The notes beneath the pieces were generated by a model. It searched no databases and was not told the DNA's origin. It saw nothing but the letters and a program-made list of their open reading frames with translations. Below are positions 34,986 through 44,177 of a DNA stretch of 64,000 bases, one piece after another. Each line of letters opens with the position of its first letter. Positions within the stretch are counted from its first letter, which is position 1. The stretch lies in assembly GCF_020982545.1 (NCBI RefSeq), contig NZ_JAJKLK010000009.1, forward strand, positions 248,001 through 312,000, written 5' to 3'. The DNA comes from Streptomyces sp. MNU76. Lineage in GTDB: Bacteria; Actinomycetota; Actinomycetes; Streptomycetales; Streptomycetaceae. Both the position numbers and the translations under genes were made by a program.

Positions 34986-36263
34986 GTGATTGACCTTCGC
35001 CTGCTCCGTGAGGACCCCGACCGTGTGCGCGCGTCCCAGCGCGCCCGTGGAGAGGACGTCGCGCTCGTCGACTCCCTCCTGTCCGCCGACGAGCGGCGCA
35101 GGTCGTCCGGCGTCCGCTTCGACGAGCTCCGTGCCGAGCAGAAGTCGCTCGGCAAGCTGATCCCCAAGGCCTCCGCCCAGGAGAAGGCCGAGCTGCTCAA
35201 GCGCGCGGAACAGCTCAAGGCCGACGTCAAGGCCGCCGACGCCGAGCGTGACGCGGCCGACACCGAGACCCAGGAGCTCCTCCTCCAGCTCGGCAACCTC
35301 GTCCACCCCGATGTCCCCGTCGGCGGCGAGGAGGACTTCGTCACGCTGGAGACGCACGGCGAGATCCGTGACTTCGCGGCCGAGGGCTTCGAGCCGAAGG
35401 ACCACCTCGAACTCGGCACGATCCTCGGCGCCATCGACACCGAGCGCGGCGCCAAGGTCTCCGGCTCGCGCTTCTACTTCCTGACGGGCGTCGGTGCCCT
35501 GCTGGAACTCGCCCTGGTCAACGCGGCGATCGCCCAGGCCACCGCGGCCGGCTTCACCCCGATGCTGACTCCGGCGCTGGTCCGCCCGCAGTCGATGGCC
35601 GGCACCGGCTTCCTCGGCCAGGCCGCCCAGGACGTCTACCACCTCGACAAGGACGACCTGTACCTGGTCGGCACCTCCGAGGTCGCGCTCGCGGCGTACC
35701 ACATGGACGAGATCATCGACGCCGACCGCCTCCCCCTGCGGTACGCGGGCTTCTCCCCCTGCTTCCGCCGTGAGGCCGGTTCGCACGGCAAGGACACCCG
35801 GGGCATCTTCCGCGTCCACCAGTTCGACAAGGTCGAGATGTTCTCGTACGTCGCGCCGGAGGACTCGCAGGCGGAGCACCAGCGTCTGCTGGACTGGGAG
35901 AAGCAGTGGCTGACGTCGCTCGAACTGCCCTTCCGCGTCATCGACGTCGCCTCCGCCGACCTCGGCTCCTCGGCCTCGCGCAAGTTCGACTGCGAGGCGT
36001 GGATCCCGACCCAGGGCAAGTACCGCGAGCTGACCTCGACGTCCGACTGCACGGAGTTCCAGTCGCGCCGCCTGCAGATCCGTGTCCGTGACGGCAAGCA
36101 GGTCAAGCCGCTGGCCACGCTCAACGGCACGCTCTGCGCCGTCCCGCGCACCATCGTGGCGATCCTCGAGAACCATCAGCAGGCCGACGGCTCGGTCCGC
36201 GTCCCCGAGATCCTGCGTCCGTACCTGGGCGGCCGCGAGGTGCTGGAGCCGGTAGCCAAGTGA
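34986..36263 (+). CDS. serS: Seryl-tRNA synthetase
   Basis: The 425-aa class II synthetase charges tRNA-Ser. The N-terminal coiled-coil tRNA-binding arm spans about 30-105 (rich in Glu/Lys/Ala heptads). Catalytic motif 2 is YAGFSPCFRREAGSHGKDTR near 253-272 and motif 3 is TLNGTLCAVPRTIVAILENH near 379-398; TSEVAL near 226 is a Ser-AMP pocket element. The GTG at 34986 starts the conserved IDLRLLREDP. It overlaps the following HAD gene by 4 nt. A tRNA-Ser(GCU) gene lies 1.4 kb downstream. Confidence 0.97.
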   Translation: MIDLRLLREDPDRVRASQRARGEDVALVDSLLSADERRRSSGVRFDELRAEQKSLGKLIPKASAQEKAELLKRAEQLKADVKAADAERDAADTETQELLLQLGNLVHPDVPVGGEEDFVTLETHGEIRDFAAEGFEPKDHLELGTILGAIDTERGAKVSGSRFYFLTGVGALLELALVNAAIAQATAAGFTPMLTPALVRPQSMAGTGFLGQAAQDVYHLDKDDLYLVGTSEVALAAYHMDEIIDADRLPLRYAGFSPCFRREAGSHGKDTRGIFRVHQFDKVEMFSYVAPEDSQAEHQRLLDWEKQWLTSLELPFRVIDVASADLGSSASRKFDCEAWIPTQGKYRELTSTSDCTEFQSRRLQIRVRDGKQVKPLATLNGTLCAVPRTIVAILENHQQADGSVRVPEILRPYLGGREVLEPVAK

Positions 36264-37186
36264 GCGAAGCGGCAGCCACCGGGGGATCCACGGACCCAGG
36301 CGAGAGCGCGGTGTCGGAGGCGCCCGTCGCGTCCGACGCGGCCACGGCCTCCGGAACGACCACGGTCTCCGAACGGTCCGTGACGCCCCCGGGCTTCCCC
36401 TACAAGCTGATCGCGACCGACCTCGACGGAACGCTTCTCCAGTCCGACGACACGGTCTCCCGGCGCACCCGGGAAGCGCTCGCCGCGGCCACCGCGGCGG
36501 GCGCCGCCCACATCGTCGTCACCGGCCGGGCCGTCCCCTGGACCCGCCACATCCTCGACGACCTCGGCTACCGGGGACTGGCCGTCTGCGGCCAGGGCGC
36601 ACAGGTCTACGACGCCGGAGAGCACCGGCTGCTCACGGCCGTCACCCTGGACCGACAGCTCGCCGCGGTCGCCCTCGCGAAGATCGAGGCGGAGGTCGGC
36701 CCCCTGCACCTGGCCGCCAGCCGCGCGGGCCTGGACGGCGAGATCCTGGTCGGCAGCGGGTACTCCCTGCACGGCTCGCTCCCCACGATCCCGCTCGCGG
36801 ACGTCTCCGACCTCTGGACGTCCCCGCTCAACAAGATCTACATACAGCACCCCACCCTGACCTCGGACGAACTCACCGAGGCCGCCCGTCAGGCTGCCGG
36901 CGGCTTCGTCACGGTCGCCATGGCCGGTGAGGGCATCGTCGAGCTGCTCCCCCTCGGCCTCACCAAGGCCACCGGGCTCTCCATCGCCGCCCGCCGCCTC
37001 GGGGTGAAGCGCACGGACACCATCGCCTTCGGCGACATGCCCAACGACATCCCGATGTTCACCTGGTCCACCCACGGCGTGGCCATGGCCAACGCCCACC
37101 CCGACCTCAAGGTCGTCGCCGACGAAGTGACCTCCTCGAACGAGGACGACGGCATCGCCGAGGTACTGGAACGCCTGCTGCCTTGA
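36260..37186 (+). CDS. Cof-type HAD phosphatase coupled to serS
   Basis: The 308-aa product is a HAD hydrolase: motif I LIATDLDGTLL near 46 (nucleophile Asp), motif II VVTGR near 92, a C2 cap domain (about 115-225), motif III Lys in GLTKATG near 237, and motif IV FGDMPNDIPMF near 259. It would dephosphorylate a sugar phosphate or nucleotide. The GTG start at 36260 overlaps the serS stop (GTGA). The first 40 residues are an unconserved Ala/Thr/Ser/Glu-rich extension. Confidence 0.9.
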   Translation: MSEAAATGGSTDPGESAVSEAPVASDAATASGTTTVSERSVTPPGFPYKLIATDLDGTLLQSDDTVSRRTREALAAATAAGAAHIVVTGRAVPWTRHILDDLGYRGLAVCGQGAQVYDAGEHRLLTAVTLDRQLAAVALAKIEAEVGPLHLAASRAGLDGEILVGSGYSLHGSLPTIPLADVSDLWTSPLNKIYIQHPTLTSDELTEAARQAAGGFVTVAMAGEGIVELLPLGLTKATGLSIAARRLGVKRTDTIAFGDMPNDIPMFTWSTHGVAMANAHPDLKVVADEVTSSNEDDGIAEVLERLLP

Positions 37187-37195
37187 CCGAACCGA

Positions 37196-37219
37196 AGGCC
37201 CCCGCCGCGGCGGGGGCCT
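37196..37219. terminator. Hairpin terminator after the HAD gene
   Basis: AGGCCCCCGCCG at 37196-37207 is followed directly by its complement CGGCGGGGGCCT, a perfect 24-nt palindrome 9 nt after the stop codon. It ends the serS-HAD transcript. Confidence 0.75.
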
Positions 37220-37396
37220 GGGGAAGCGGGGCGACAGTGCCGGAGGGACGAGGGACCTCTGGCCGGGCGACCTCACCGCCCCACGTGCGCTGACGCGGCA
37301 ACATCCTGACGGCGCCTCGGACCAGACGTGTGCGCCCGGCAAGGACACCCGGCCCACCCGGCGCCGCCCCTCGGCTCCCCGACCGCCGCCGCGAGA

Positions 37397-37605
37397 CCCG
37401 GCACAGCCCCGAGAAGCCTCTCCGCCCACACCCCTTGGCCCAACGAACCCGGCACAGCGCCCGGGGGCCTCTCTACACACACGCCCTCGCCCGACGAACC
37501 CGGCACAGCCCAGTTGAGCCTGTCTACACACCCCCTGGCCCAACGAGCCCGGCACAGCGCCCGGGGGCCTCTCTACACACACGCCCTCGCCCAACGAACC
37601 CGGCC
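37397..37605. repeat. About 51-bp tandem repeats, four copies plus a partial
   Basis: Units start with CCCGGCACAGC at 37397, 37448, 37499, 37548 and 37599 (spacings 51, 51, 49, 51). Units two and four are nearly identical (CGCCCGGGGGCCTCTCTACA follows the start). The array lies just beyond the 3' end of the tRNA-Ser gene. Open frames through it on both strands are a consequence of the 51-bp (17-codon) period. Confidence 0.85.
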
Positions 37606-37626
37606 AAGTCACAGCGACAGCGAAAC

Positions 37627-37712
<86 letters not shown>

Positions 37713-37995
37713 GGGTGGGCGGCCCACGCGAAGCGATTCGCGTGCTCGAAGCGGCCGCCCCGGGCAGCCCCCCACTGGGGGGACGGACTCGACGGAGGGG
37801 TAACTACTCCGGAGTCCGTCGTGGGCCGCCCTGCGGGGAACTCGACGTACTGCGCCTGAAGGACAGCATCGCCGGGCTCCTCTCCCAGTACGTGACGCCG
37901 ATCCGATCCGGCGACCTGGACACCAACCACTGTGCCCGGCGGCCGAGTTGCCCGCCACCGAATATCGGCCGCGCACCCCCGGCCACTCCGAACGG

Positions 37996-38241
37996 TCAGC
38001 GGCGGCGCCACTTGCGACGTCGCGCCTTGCTGAAGAACCACCCGGCGGGCGGCTCGTCCGAGCGCCAGGGCTGGGGATCCGGAGCCTGCCCCCGCCACCG
38101 CGCCGCCAACATCCGGGCCCGCGCCGACGGTTCGGCCGTCTCGGCGGACCGTATGAAGTCCTCGTCCAGCACGAGGTCGTCCCAGACGTCCTCGCCCGCG
38201 CCCCGCGTCTCGCCTCCGTCGGACGGATGCTCCGCCGTCAT
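37996..38241 (-). CDS. Small Arg-rich C-terminal protein of unknown function
   Basis: The 81-aa product begins MTAEHPSDGGETRG and ends in a strongly basic tail, FFSKARRRKWRRR. The middle reads DDLVLDEDFIRSAETAEPSARARML, an acidic then helical stretch. GGAGGA lies 8 nt before the ATG at 38241. I recall similar small proteins in this position in other Streptomyces. The longer frame upstream has no RBS. Function unknown; the basic tail could bind nucleic acid or membrane. Confidence 0.72.
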   Translation of the reverse strand: MTAEHPSDGGETRGAGEDVWDDLVLDEDFIRSAETAEPSARARMLAARWRGQAPDPQPWRSDEPPAGWFFSKARRRKWRRR

Positions 38242-38387
38242 CCCCGTTCCTCCCGCCCTCTGGCCGCCCTTCCTGGCCGGTGTGTCCCGTGTATCCGTCC
38301 GCCCAGTCTGCCCGGGCGGGCGTGAAGCCTCCGTCAAGACCGCGAGAGCGGGGCCTCCGGGGCGGCGGCTCGCCCCGGAGGGTCCCG

Positions 38388-39107
38388 TCACTCCTCGCCG
38401 GCGAGCTTCAGCGTCCGCAGCTTCTGTCCCGCGTACCAGGTCGCGCCCGCCGTGACGACCGTCAGCAGGATCACCGCGGTCGGCAGCCCCACGTCGGAGG
38501 TCACCAGGTTGCCGTCGGTGACCTTCTGGGCGACGGCGAGCGCCCACTGCTGGACGCTGAGGGTGCGTGCCCCGTCCACCAGGGAACCGAAGAGGGTCTC
38601 CCAGACGAGGGCGTACACGAGCCCGAAGACGACCGCGTGCCGGGTGACCGTCCCGAGGAGCAGGAACATCGCGGCGTACGCGATCGAGGCGACCAGCGCC
38701 GCCACGGTGTAGGCGACGGCGATCTGCTGCCCGTTGCCGTTGAGGATCAGGCCCGCGATCAGCGTCGGTACGGCCGAGAAGGCCATGGTCACCGCGATCG
38801 CCACGACCAGCTTGGTGAAGATGATCGTCGGCCGTTTCACCGGCTTGGCGAGCAGATACACCACCGAGCCGTCGTCGATCTCCGGTCCGATCGCGCCCGT
38901 TCCCGCGATGACGCCGATGATCGGCACCATCGTGGCGAGCGCGAATCCGCCCAGCAGATCCGCCGCCACCTGGTCGTCGGCGCCGCTCAGGGCGCGTACG
39001 GCCACGGAGAGCACGATCAACAGGGCGGGCAGCGCACTGAGAATGAGGGCCCGACGGCGGCCGAGCAGGGCCCGGTAGGTGAGCCGGGCGACTGTGGGGT
39101 CGTACAT
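38388..39107 (-). CDS. ABC-2 type permease subunit
   Basis: The 239-aa product has six hydrophobic segments (about 20-38, 55-78, 98-122, 135-155, 160-180, 210-230) and the ABC-2 feature GPEIDDGSVVYLLAKPVKRP near 73-92. AGGAGG precedes the ATG at 39107. It is the last gene of a four-gene cluster that contains two ATPases and two permeases, and starts 10 nt after the upstream ATPase stop. Substrate unknown. Confidence 0.9.
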   Translation of the reverse strand: MYDPTVARLTYRALLGRRRALILSALPALLIVLSVAVRALSGADDQVAADLLGGFALATMVPIIGVIAGTGAIGPEIDDGSVVYLLAKPVKRPTIIFTKLVVAIAVTMAFSAVPTLIAGLILNGNGQQIAVAYTVAALVASIAYAAMFLLLGTVTRHAVVFGLVYALVWETLFGSLVDGARTLSVQQWALAVAQKVTDGNLVTSDVGLPTAVILLTVVTAGATWYAGQKLRTLKLAGEE

Positions 39108-39117
39108 CTTCGGCCTC

Positions 39118-40029
39118 CTACGCCGCGACGAGATACGAGAAGACGGACTCGAGGGACTCGTCCGACGGCGAGACCGTGAGCAGACGGATGCCGTGGTCCC
39201 GGGCCACCCTCGGCAGCAGGGTCGTGAACCGCCCGAAGTCGACGGCCTGGATGCGCAACGCACCCTCGGCCAGATCCACTTCGATCCCGGCGGTCGACGG
39301 GTCGGCGATCAGCGCGGCGGCCAGGGCCCGGTCGTCGCTGGAGCGCACCAGATAGCGGTGAGGGCGGTCGGTCATCAGCCGGCGGATGCGCCGGAAGTCG
39401 CCGCTCGCCGCGTGCCGTCCGGCGACGATCACCTCGATGTGGGCCGCCAACTGCTCGACCTCCTCGAGGATGTGGGACGAGAACAGCACGGTGCGGCCCT
39501 CGTCGCCCATCCGCCGCAGCAGGTCCATGAGCTGCATGCGCTGACGCGGGTCCATGCCGTTGAACGGCTCGTCGAGGAGGAGCAGCGACGGTTCGTGGAC
39601 CAGCGCCGACGCCATCTTCACGCGCTGGCGCATGCCCTTGGAGTACGTCGAGATCTTGCGGTCCTGCGCGTACTCCATCTCCACCGTGGCGAGCGCCCGC
39701 TGGGCGGCCGTCGCCCCGAGGCCGTGCAACTCGGCGTTGGCGACGACGAATTCGCGGCCCGTGAGGAAGTCGTACATCGCCTCGCGCTCGGGCACGATGC
39801 CGATGTGCTTGTAGATCTGCTCGTTGCGCCACACCGGCGTCCCGTCGAGGGTGACGGAGCCCGTGGAGGGGGCGAGGAAGCCGCCCATCATGTTGATGAG
39901 GGTGGACTTGCCGGCGCCGTTCGGGCCGAGCAGGCCGGTGACTCCGGGGCCGATCGTCATCGTGACGTCGTTGACCGCCACCACGTTGCCGAACCAGCGG
40001 GAGACGTGGTCGATGTTGAGCGTGGTCAC
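39118..40029 (-). CDS. ABC transporter ATPase (pairs with ABC-2 permease)
   Basis: The 303-aa ATPase shows Walker A GPNGAGKST near 37, signature YSKGMRQRVKMA near 132 and Walker B LLLLDEPFNG near 151, followed by the H-loop SSHILEEVE near 185. The GTG start at 40029 overlaps the stop of the upstream permease (GTGA). It belongs to the exporter class with a C-terminal accessory region of about 80 residues. Confidence 0.93.
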   Translation of the reverse strand: MTTLNIDHVSRWFGNVVAVNDVTMTIGPGVTGLLGPNGAGKSTLINMMGGFLAPSTGSVTLDGTPVWRNEQIYKHIGIVPEREAMYDFLTGREFVVANAELHGLGATAAQRALATVEMEYAQDRKISTYSKGMRQRVKMASALVHEPSLLLLDEPFNGMDPRQRMQLMDLLRRMGDEGRTVLFSSHILEEVEQLAAHIEVIVAGRHAASGDFRRIRRLMTDRPHRYLVRSSDDRALAAALIADPSTAGIEVDLAEGALRIQAVDFGRFTTLLPRVARDHGIRLLTVSPSDESLESVFSYLVAA

Positions 40030-40964
40030 AGCCCGACCTTTCGGTAGCGGCGCATCAGCAGGCCGTAGGAGCCGGCGATGAGACCCAGGACGACGAGGAC
40101 GTAGAGGGCTCCCTGCCCGTCGGAGGGCCCGTGCCCGCCGGGGAAGGCGGAGGTGGCGCCCAGGAAGGCGGTCTGTACGCCGTCGATGAGGGTGATGGGC
40201 GAGAAGAAGCCGAGCCAGGGCACCGTGTCCGAGCTGTTCTGCTCGGTGGCGATGGCCTGGACGACGGAGACCGCGCCGTAGGAGATGGTCAGGACGGCGA
40301 TGACGGCCGCGATGCCGAAGCCCCGCCGCGGGGTGACCGCCGAGATCACCAGGCCGATACCGGCGAAGAGGAGCGACAGCAACGCCACGGACACCAGTCC
40401 CTGTGCCAGTCCCTTGGTCTGGTCGGTGAAGTCGAGCTTGGCCAGCAGCGCGCCGATGTAGAGCACGAGCAGGGGCACCGCGGTGAGGATGAACAGCGCC
40501 GAGGTCAGCGCCGCGAACTTCGCGCGGACGTAGTCGGCGGTCTCGATCGGGCGCGAGAAGTACAGCGGGACGGTCTTGAACCGCAGGTCGCGCGAGACGG
40601 CCTGCGGTGCCTGGGAGGCCACGTACAGGCCGATGACGGCCTGCATGATCACCGCGTAGTCGGTGTACTTCACGGGCAGGTCGTTGGCCTGGGTGGCGAC
40701 CGCCACCGCCACCATGATGGCCGCCGGCACGCACATGACCGCGAACAGCAGCATGGGCAGCACCTTCGACTTGGCCGAGCGGCCCAGTCCGTAGGCGCCG
40801 CGCAGCGACTGCGAGTACAGCGAGCGCCGGGCGTAGGCGCGGCCGAGGCGGGGGCCGTCGTAGGAGCGGTATCCGATGTTGTGGATACGGCTCTGCTCGC
40901 CCGTGCGGGCGGGCTGTCCGCCGCTGAGGGACGGTGCCGGCGCACCGTGCTGCTCAACCGCCAT
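40026..40964 (-). CDS. ABC-2 type permease subunit
   Basis: The 312-aa product has a 70-residue cytoplasmic N-terminus, then about six membrane segments between 72 and 305. Conserved ABC-2 elements include VSRDLRFKTVPLYFSRPIETADYVRAK near 122-148. Its ATG at 40964 lies inside the 3' end of the preceding ATPase gene (11-nt overlap), so expression is coupled. Confidence 0.9.
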   Translation of the reverse strand: MAVEQHGAPAPSLSGGQPARTGEQSRIHNIGYRSYDGPRLGRAYARRSLYSQSLRGAYGLGRSAKSKVLPMLLFAVMCVPAAIMVAVAVATQANDLPVKYTDYAVIMQAVIGLYVASQAPQAVSRDLRFKTVPLYFSRPIETADYVRAKFAALTSALFILTAVPLLVLYIGALLAKLDFTDQTKGLAQGLVSVALLSLLFAGIGLVISAVTPRRGFGIAAVIAVLTISYGAVSVVQAIATEQNSSDTVPWLGFFSPITLIDGVQTAFLGATSAFPGGHGPSDGQGALYVLVVLGLIAGSYGLLMRRYRKVGL

Positions 40965-41949
40965 GGCCGACCGCCTCCTTTCCTGCGTCCTGGGCGCTGA
41001 GGGTGCCGGTCTGCGCGTCGTGGTCCTGGAAGACCTCGGCGATCTGGTGCCTGCGCTGCTCCATACGGACCAGACCGAGGCCCAGGTCGGCGACGACGTC
41101 CCGGACCAGGTCGTAGGTCTCCTCGCCCTGGGCGGTGAGCAACAGGATGTGCCCGGCGCCGGGGAGGCCGCTGCCGTCGGAGACGGTGACGCCGCGTGCG
41201 TGGAGTGCCTGCCGCAGCGCGCCCGTGCCGTCCGGGTGCTCGTCGCTGTCGGTGACCTCGATCGCGAGGGTCGCGGTGCTCTGGGTGAAGTCCCTGGTGG
41301 AGCTGGACCGCAGAAGCTTGCCGCCGTCGACGACGACCACGTGGTCGCAGGTGCGCTCCAGCTCGCCGAGGAGATGGGAGGTGACGAGGACGGAGATGCC
41401 GAAGTCGGTGTGGATGCGGCGGATGAGGCCGAGCATCTCGTCCCGGCCGACCGGGTCCAGGCCGTTGGTCGGCTCGTCCAGGAAGACCAGCTGCGGATCG
41501 TGCACCAGGGCCTGGGCGAGCTTCACCCGCTGCTTCATGCCCGTGGAGTAGCCGCCGATGGGGCGGTACCGCTCCTCGTACAGGCCGACATGACGCAGGG
41601 TGTCCGCGGTGCGCTCGCGCGCGGCGGTCGGCGGGAGTCCGGACATGCGGGCCATGTGCACGACGAACTCGGTGGCCGAGACGTCGGGGGGCAGGCAGTC
41701 GTGCTCCGGCATGTACCCCACGCGCTCGCGGATGGCGCCGCCCTTGGTGGCGACGTCGAGGCCGAGCACTTCCGCACGGCCCTCCGAGGCGGGGGACAGA
41801 CCCAGCAGGATTTTGATCAGTGTGGACTTGCCGGCGCCATTGGCACCGACGAGTCCGGTCACACCGGGTCCGATGTCCACGGAGAGCCGGTCAAGAGCGG
41901 TCACCCTCGGGAACCGCTTGCTCAGGCTTTCGGTCGCGATCACAGTCAC
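40954..41949 (-). CDS. ABC transporter ATPase, first gene of export cluster
   Basis: The 331-aa ATPase has Walker A GANGAGKST near 35, signature YSTGMKQRVKLAQAL near 133, Walker B LVFLDEPTNGLD near 152 and H-loop TSHLLGELE near 188. Two GTG starts (41949, 41943) are possible. No RBS is seen, and TAATGT/GTCTAAAT lie just before the start, so the mRNA may be leaderless. It heads the unit ATPase-permease-ATPase-permease. Confidence 0.92.
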   Translation of the reverse strand: MTVIATESLSKRFPRVTALDRLSVDIGPGVTGLVGANGAGKSTLIKILLGLSPASEGRAEVLGLDVATKGGAIRERVGYMPEHDCLPPDVSATEFVVHMARMSGLPPTAARERTADTLRHVGLYEERYRPIGGYSTGMKQRVKLAQALVHDPQLVFLDEPTNGLDPVGRDEMLGLIRRIHTDFGISVLVTSHLLGELERTCDHVVVVDGGKLLRSSSTRDFTQSTATLAIEVTDSDEHPDGTGALRQALHARGVTVSDGSGLPGAGHILLLTAQGEETYDLVRDVVADLGLGLVRMEQRRHQIAEVFQDHDAQTGTLSAQDAGKEAVGHGG

Positions 41950-42410
41950 GATTTAGACATTAGGGGCGCGGGACGCCGCGGTCGTCAGCCCGCGGGGTTG
42001 CTTCTTCCTCACCCTCGAGTCGTACGGGCTCCTAGGGGGCCTCCACCGCCGGTCCCCCTAGGGGTCACCCTGAAGGTCGAGTGACGGGACGGCTCCGAGC
42101 CGCCGTCCTTGGGCGGCCGGGTGCGGCCATGAGGGGCCGTCATGAGAGGGAACGTCCGGCGCCGCCGTTTCGTGCCCGCGTTCGCTCGGTTCTTCGGGTT
42201 GTACTTCGGGTTGTTCTGCGGGCCTGTTTTCTCGGTCTGCGGGCCTGTTTTCTCGGCGTTCCTGTCGTCACGCCCGGCGGTTTTCCACAGCCCGTACGCG
42301 CCCGTTGACGCGGCCACCGCTCACTGGCACAGTCGTTGATGTCACGGCGCGAGCACGGACCGTAGTCGACGTAGGCGGGCGGGGTGGTGGCCTCGGCCGA
42401 AGGGGGAGAC
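41950..42410. other. Divergent intergenic region with a 21-bp repeat
   Basis: No supportable gene. A 20-nt sequence (CTGCGGGCCTGTTTTCTCGG) occurs twice at 42216-42235 and 42237-42256, with related CTTCGGGTTGT units just before it. The region must hold promoters for the ABC cluster and the fusion gene. Confidence 0.5.
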
Positions 42411-44177
42411 ATGGCGGATGCGGGAACGCTCGAAGGCGCGCGGGAGCGCAGGGTGCGTGCGGACGGGGTCGAGCTGAGCGTCGCCGAACTGGGCGACCCC
42501 GAGCGCCCGACCATTCTGTTCGTGCACGGCTATCCCGACTCCAAGGAGGTCTGGTCCGAGGTGGCCGTACGGCTCGCGGAGCGCTTCCACGTGGTGCTCT
42601 ACGACGTGCGCGGCCACGGCGGCTCCACGGCGCCGAAGCCGCTGCAGGGCGGATTCACGCTGGAGAAGCTGACGGACGACTTCCTGGCCGTCGCGGACGC
42701 CGTCAGCCCGGACCGCCCCGTGCACCTGGTGGGACACGACTGGGGATCGGTCCAGGGCTGGGAGTTCGCGACGGTCGTGCGCACCGAGGGGCGCGTCGCG
42801 TCCTTCACGTCGATGTCCGGCCCCTCCCTCGACCACATGGGGCACTGGATCAAACGGCGGGTGCGACGCCCGACCCCGTCCCGGATCGGCCAGCTCCTGG
42901 GCCAGGGAGCCCGGTCCTGGTACATCTACGTGCTGCACACCCCCGTACTGCCCGAGCTCGCCTGGCGCGGCCCTCTCGGCAAGTGGTGGCCCGGCGTGGT
43001 CCGTAGAGCCGAGAAGCTGCCCCCGGGCGACTACCCGAGCGCGTCGTTGCCCACCGACGCCGCGCACGGGGCCTGGCTGTACCGGGACAACATGCGCGCC
43101 CGTCTGTCCCGCCCCCGGGACGACGCGTACGCCCATGTGCCCGTGCAGCTCATCACGACCCTGGGCGACCAGTTCCTCTCCGAACGGCTCTACGACGACC
43201 TGGAGTCATGGGTTCCGCGCCTCACCCGCCGCACGCTGCCGGCCAAGCACTGGATCCCACGCACCCGGCCCGATCAACTGGCCGTCTGGATAGCCGACTT
43301 CGTCACGGCGACCGAGGGCGGGCGCGAGGCCCCGACGGCCACCGGGAAGCACACGGACCGATTCGGCGGGCAGTTGGTGCTGGTCACCGGCGCGGCCGAC
43401 GGCATCGGCCGGGCCACGGCCCTCGCGTTCGCCGAGTCGGGGGCACGCGTCGTCGCCGTCGACGTGAACGCCGAAGGGGCGGCCCGCACCGCCGAGTCGT
43501 CCCGGCAGCGCGGCGCCCCCGAAGCCTGGGCGGAGGCGGTCGACGTCTCGGACGAGCAGGCCATGGCGAAGCTCGCCGAGAAGGTCGCCACCGAGTACGG
43601 CGTGGTCGACGTGCTGGTGAACAACGCGGGGATCGGGCTGTCCGGGTCCTTCCTGGACACCTCTGTCGAGGACTGGCGCAAGGTCCTCGACGTCAACCTC
43701 TGGGGCGTGATCCACGGCTGCCGGCTCTTCGGCAGGCAGATGGCCGAGCGCGGCCAGGGCGGCCACATCGTCAACATCGCCTCGGCCGCCGCGTATCTGC
43801 CCTCCCGCTCGCTGCCCGCGTACAGCACCTCCAAGGCGGCGGTCCTGATGCTCAGCGAGTGTCTGCGCGCGGAACTGGCCGGGCGGGACATCGGGGTGTC
43901 GGCGATCTGTCCCGGCATCGTCAACACCTCCATCACGTCGACCGCGCGCTTCGCCGGTGTCGACGCCGCAGAGGAGAAGCGCCGGCAGCGGAGGGCCGCG
44001 AAGCTCTACGGGCTGCGGAACTACCCGCCGGAGAAGGTCGCGGAAGCCGTCCTGCGCGCCGTCGTCCGCGACCAGGCGGTCGTCCCCGTCACCCCGGAGG
44101 CCCGCGGCGGACGCTTCATGTCCCGGTTCACTCCCCGGGCACTGCGTGCGCTCGCCCGTATGGAGCCGCCACTGTGA
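42411..44177 (+). CDS. Alpha/beta hydrolase - short-chain dehydrogenase fusion
   Basis: The 588-aa two-domain enzyme has an N-terminal alpha/beta hydrolase (1-300) with FVHGYPDS near 39 (oxyanion), VGHDWGSVQG near 105 with Asp as nucleophile in the H-D-W pattern of epoxide hydrolases and dehalogenases, and His in AKHWIP near 283. A classical SDR follows (320-560): TGAADGIGRA near 327, NNAGIG near 405, YSTSK near 473. Both active sites look intact. AGGGGGAGAC precedes the ATG at 42411. The stop overlaps the MerR gene (GTGA). Substrate unknown. Confidence 0.92.
   Translation: MADAGTLEGARERRVRADGVELSVAELGDPERPTILFVHGYPDSKEVWSEVAVRLAERFHVVLYDVRGHGGSTAPKPLQGGFTLEKLTDDFLAVADAVSPDRPVHLVGHDWGSVQGWEFATVVRTEGRVASFTSMSGPSLDHMGHWIKRRVRRPTPSRIGQLLGQGARSWYIYVLHTPVLPELAWRGPLGKWWPGVVRRAEKLPPGDYPSASLPTDAAHGAWLYRDNMRARLSRPRDDAYAHVPVQLITTLGDQFLSERLYDDLESWVPRLTRRTLPAKHWIPRTRPDQLAVWIADFVTATEGGREAPTATGKHTDRFGGQLVLVTGAADGIGRATALAFAESGARVVAVDVNAEGAARTAESSRQRGAPEAWAEAVDVSDEQAMAKLAEKVATEYGVVDVLVNNAGIGLSGSFLDTSVEDWRKVLDVNLWGVIHGCRLFGRQMAERGQGGHIVNIASAAAYLPSRSLPAYSTSKAAVLMLSECLRAELAGRDIGVSAICPGIVNTSITSTARFAGVDAAEEKRRQRRAAKLYGLRNYPPEKVAEAVLRAVVRDQAVVPVTPEARGGRFMSRFTPRALRALARMEPPL

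Noticed and set aside
37397..37605. CRISPR-like array.
   Set aside because: Whole 51-bp units are repeated, with no constant short repeat plus unique spacers, and no cas genes are near.
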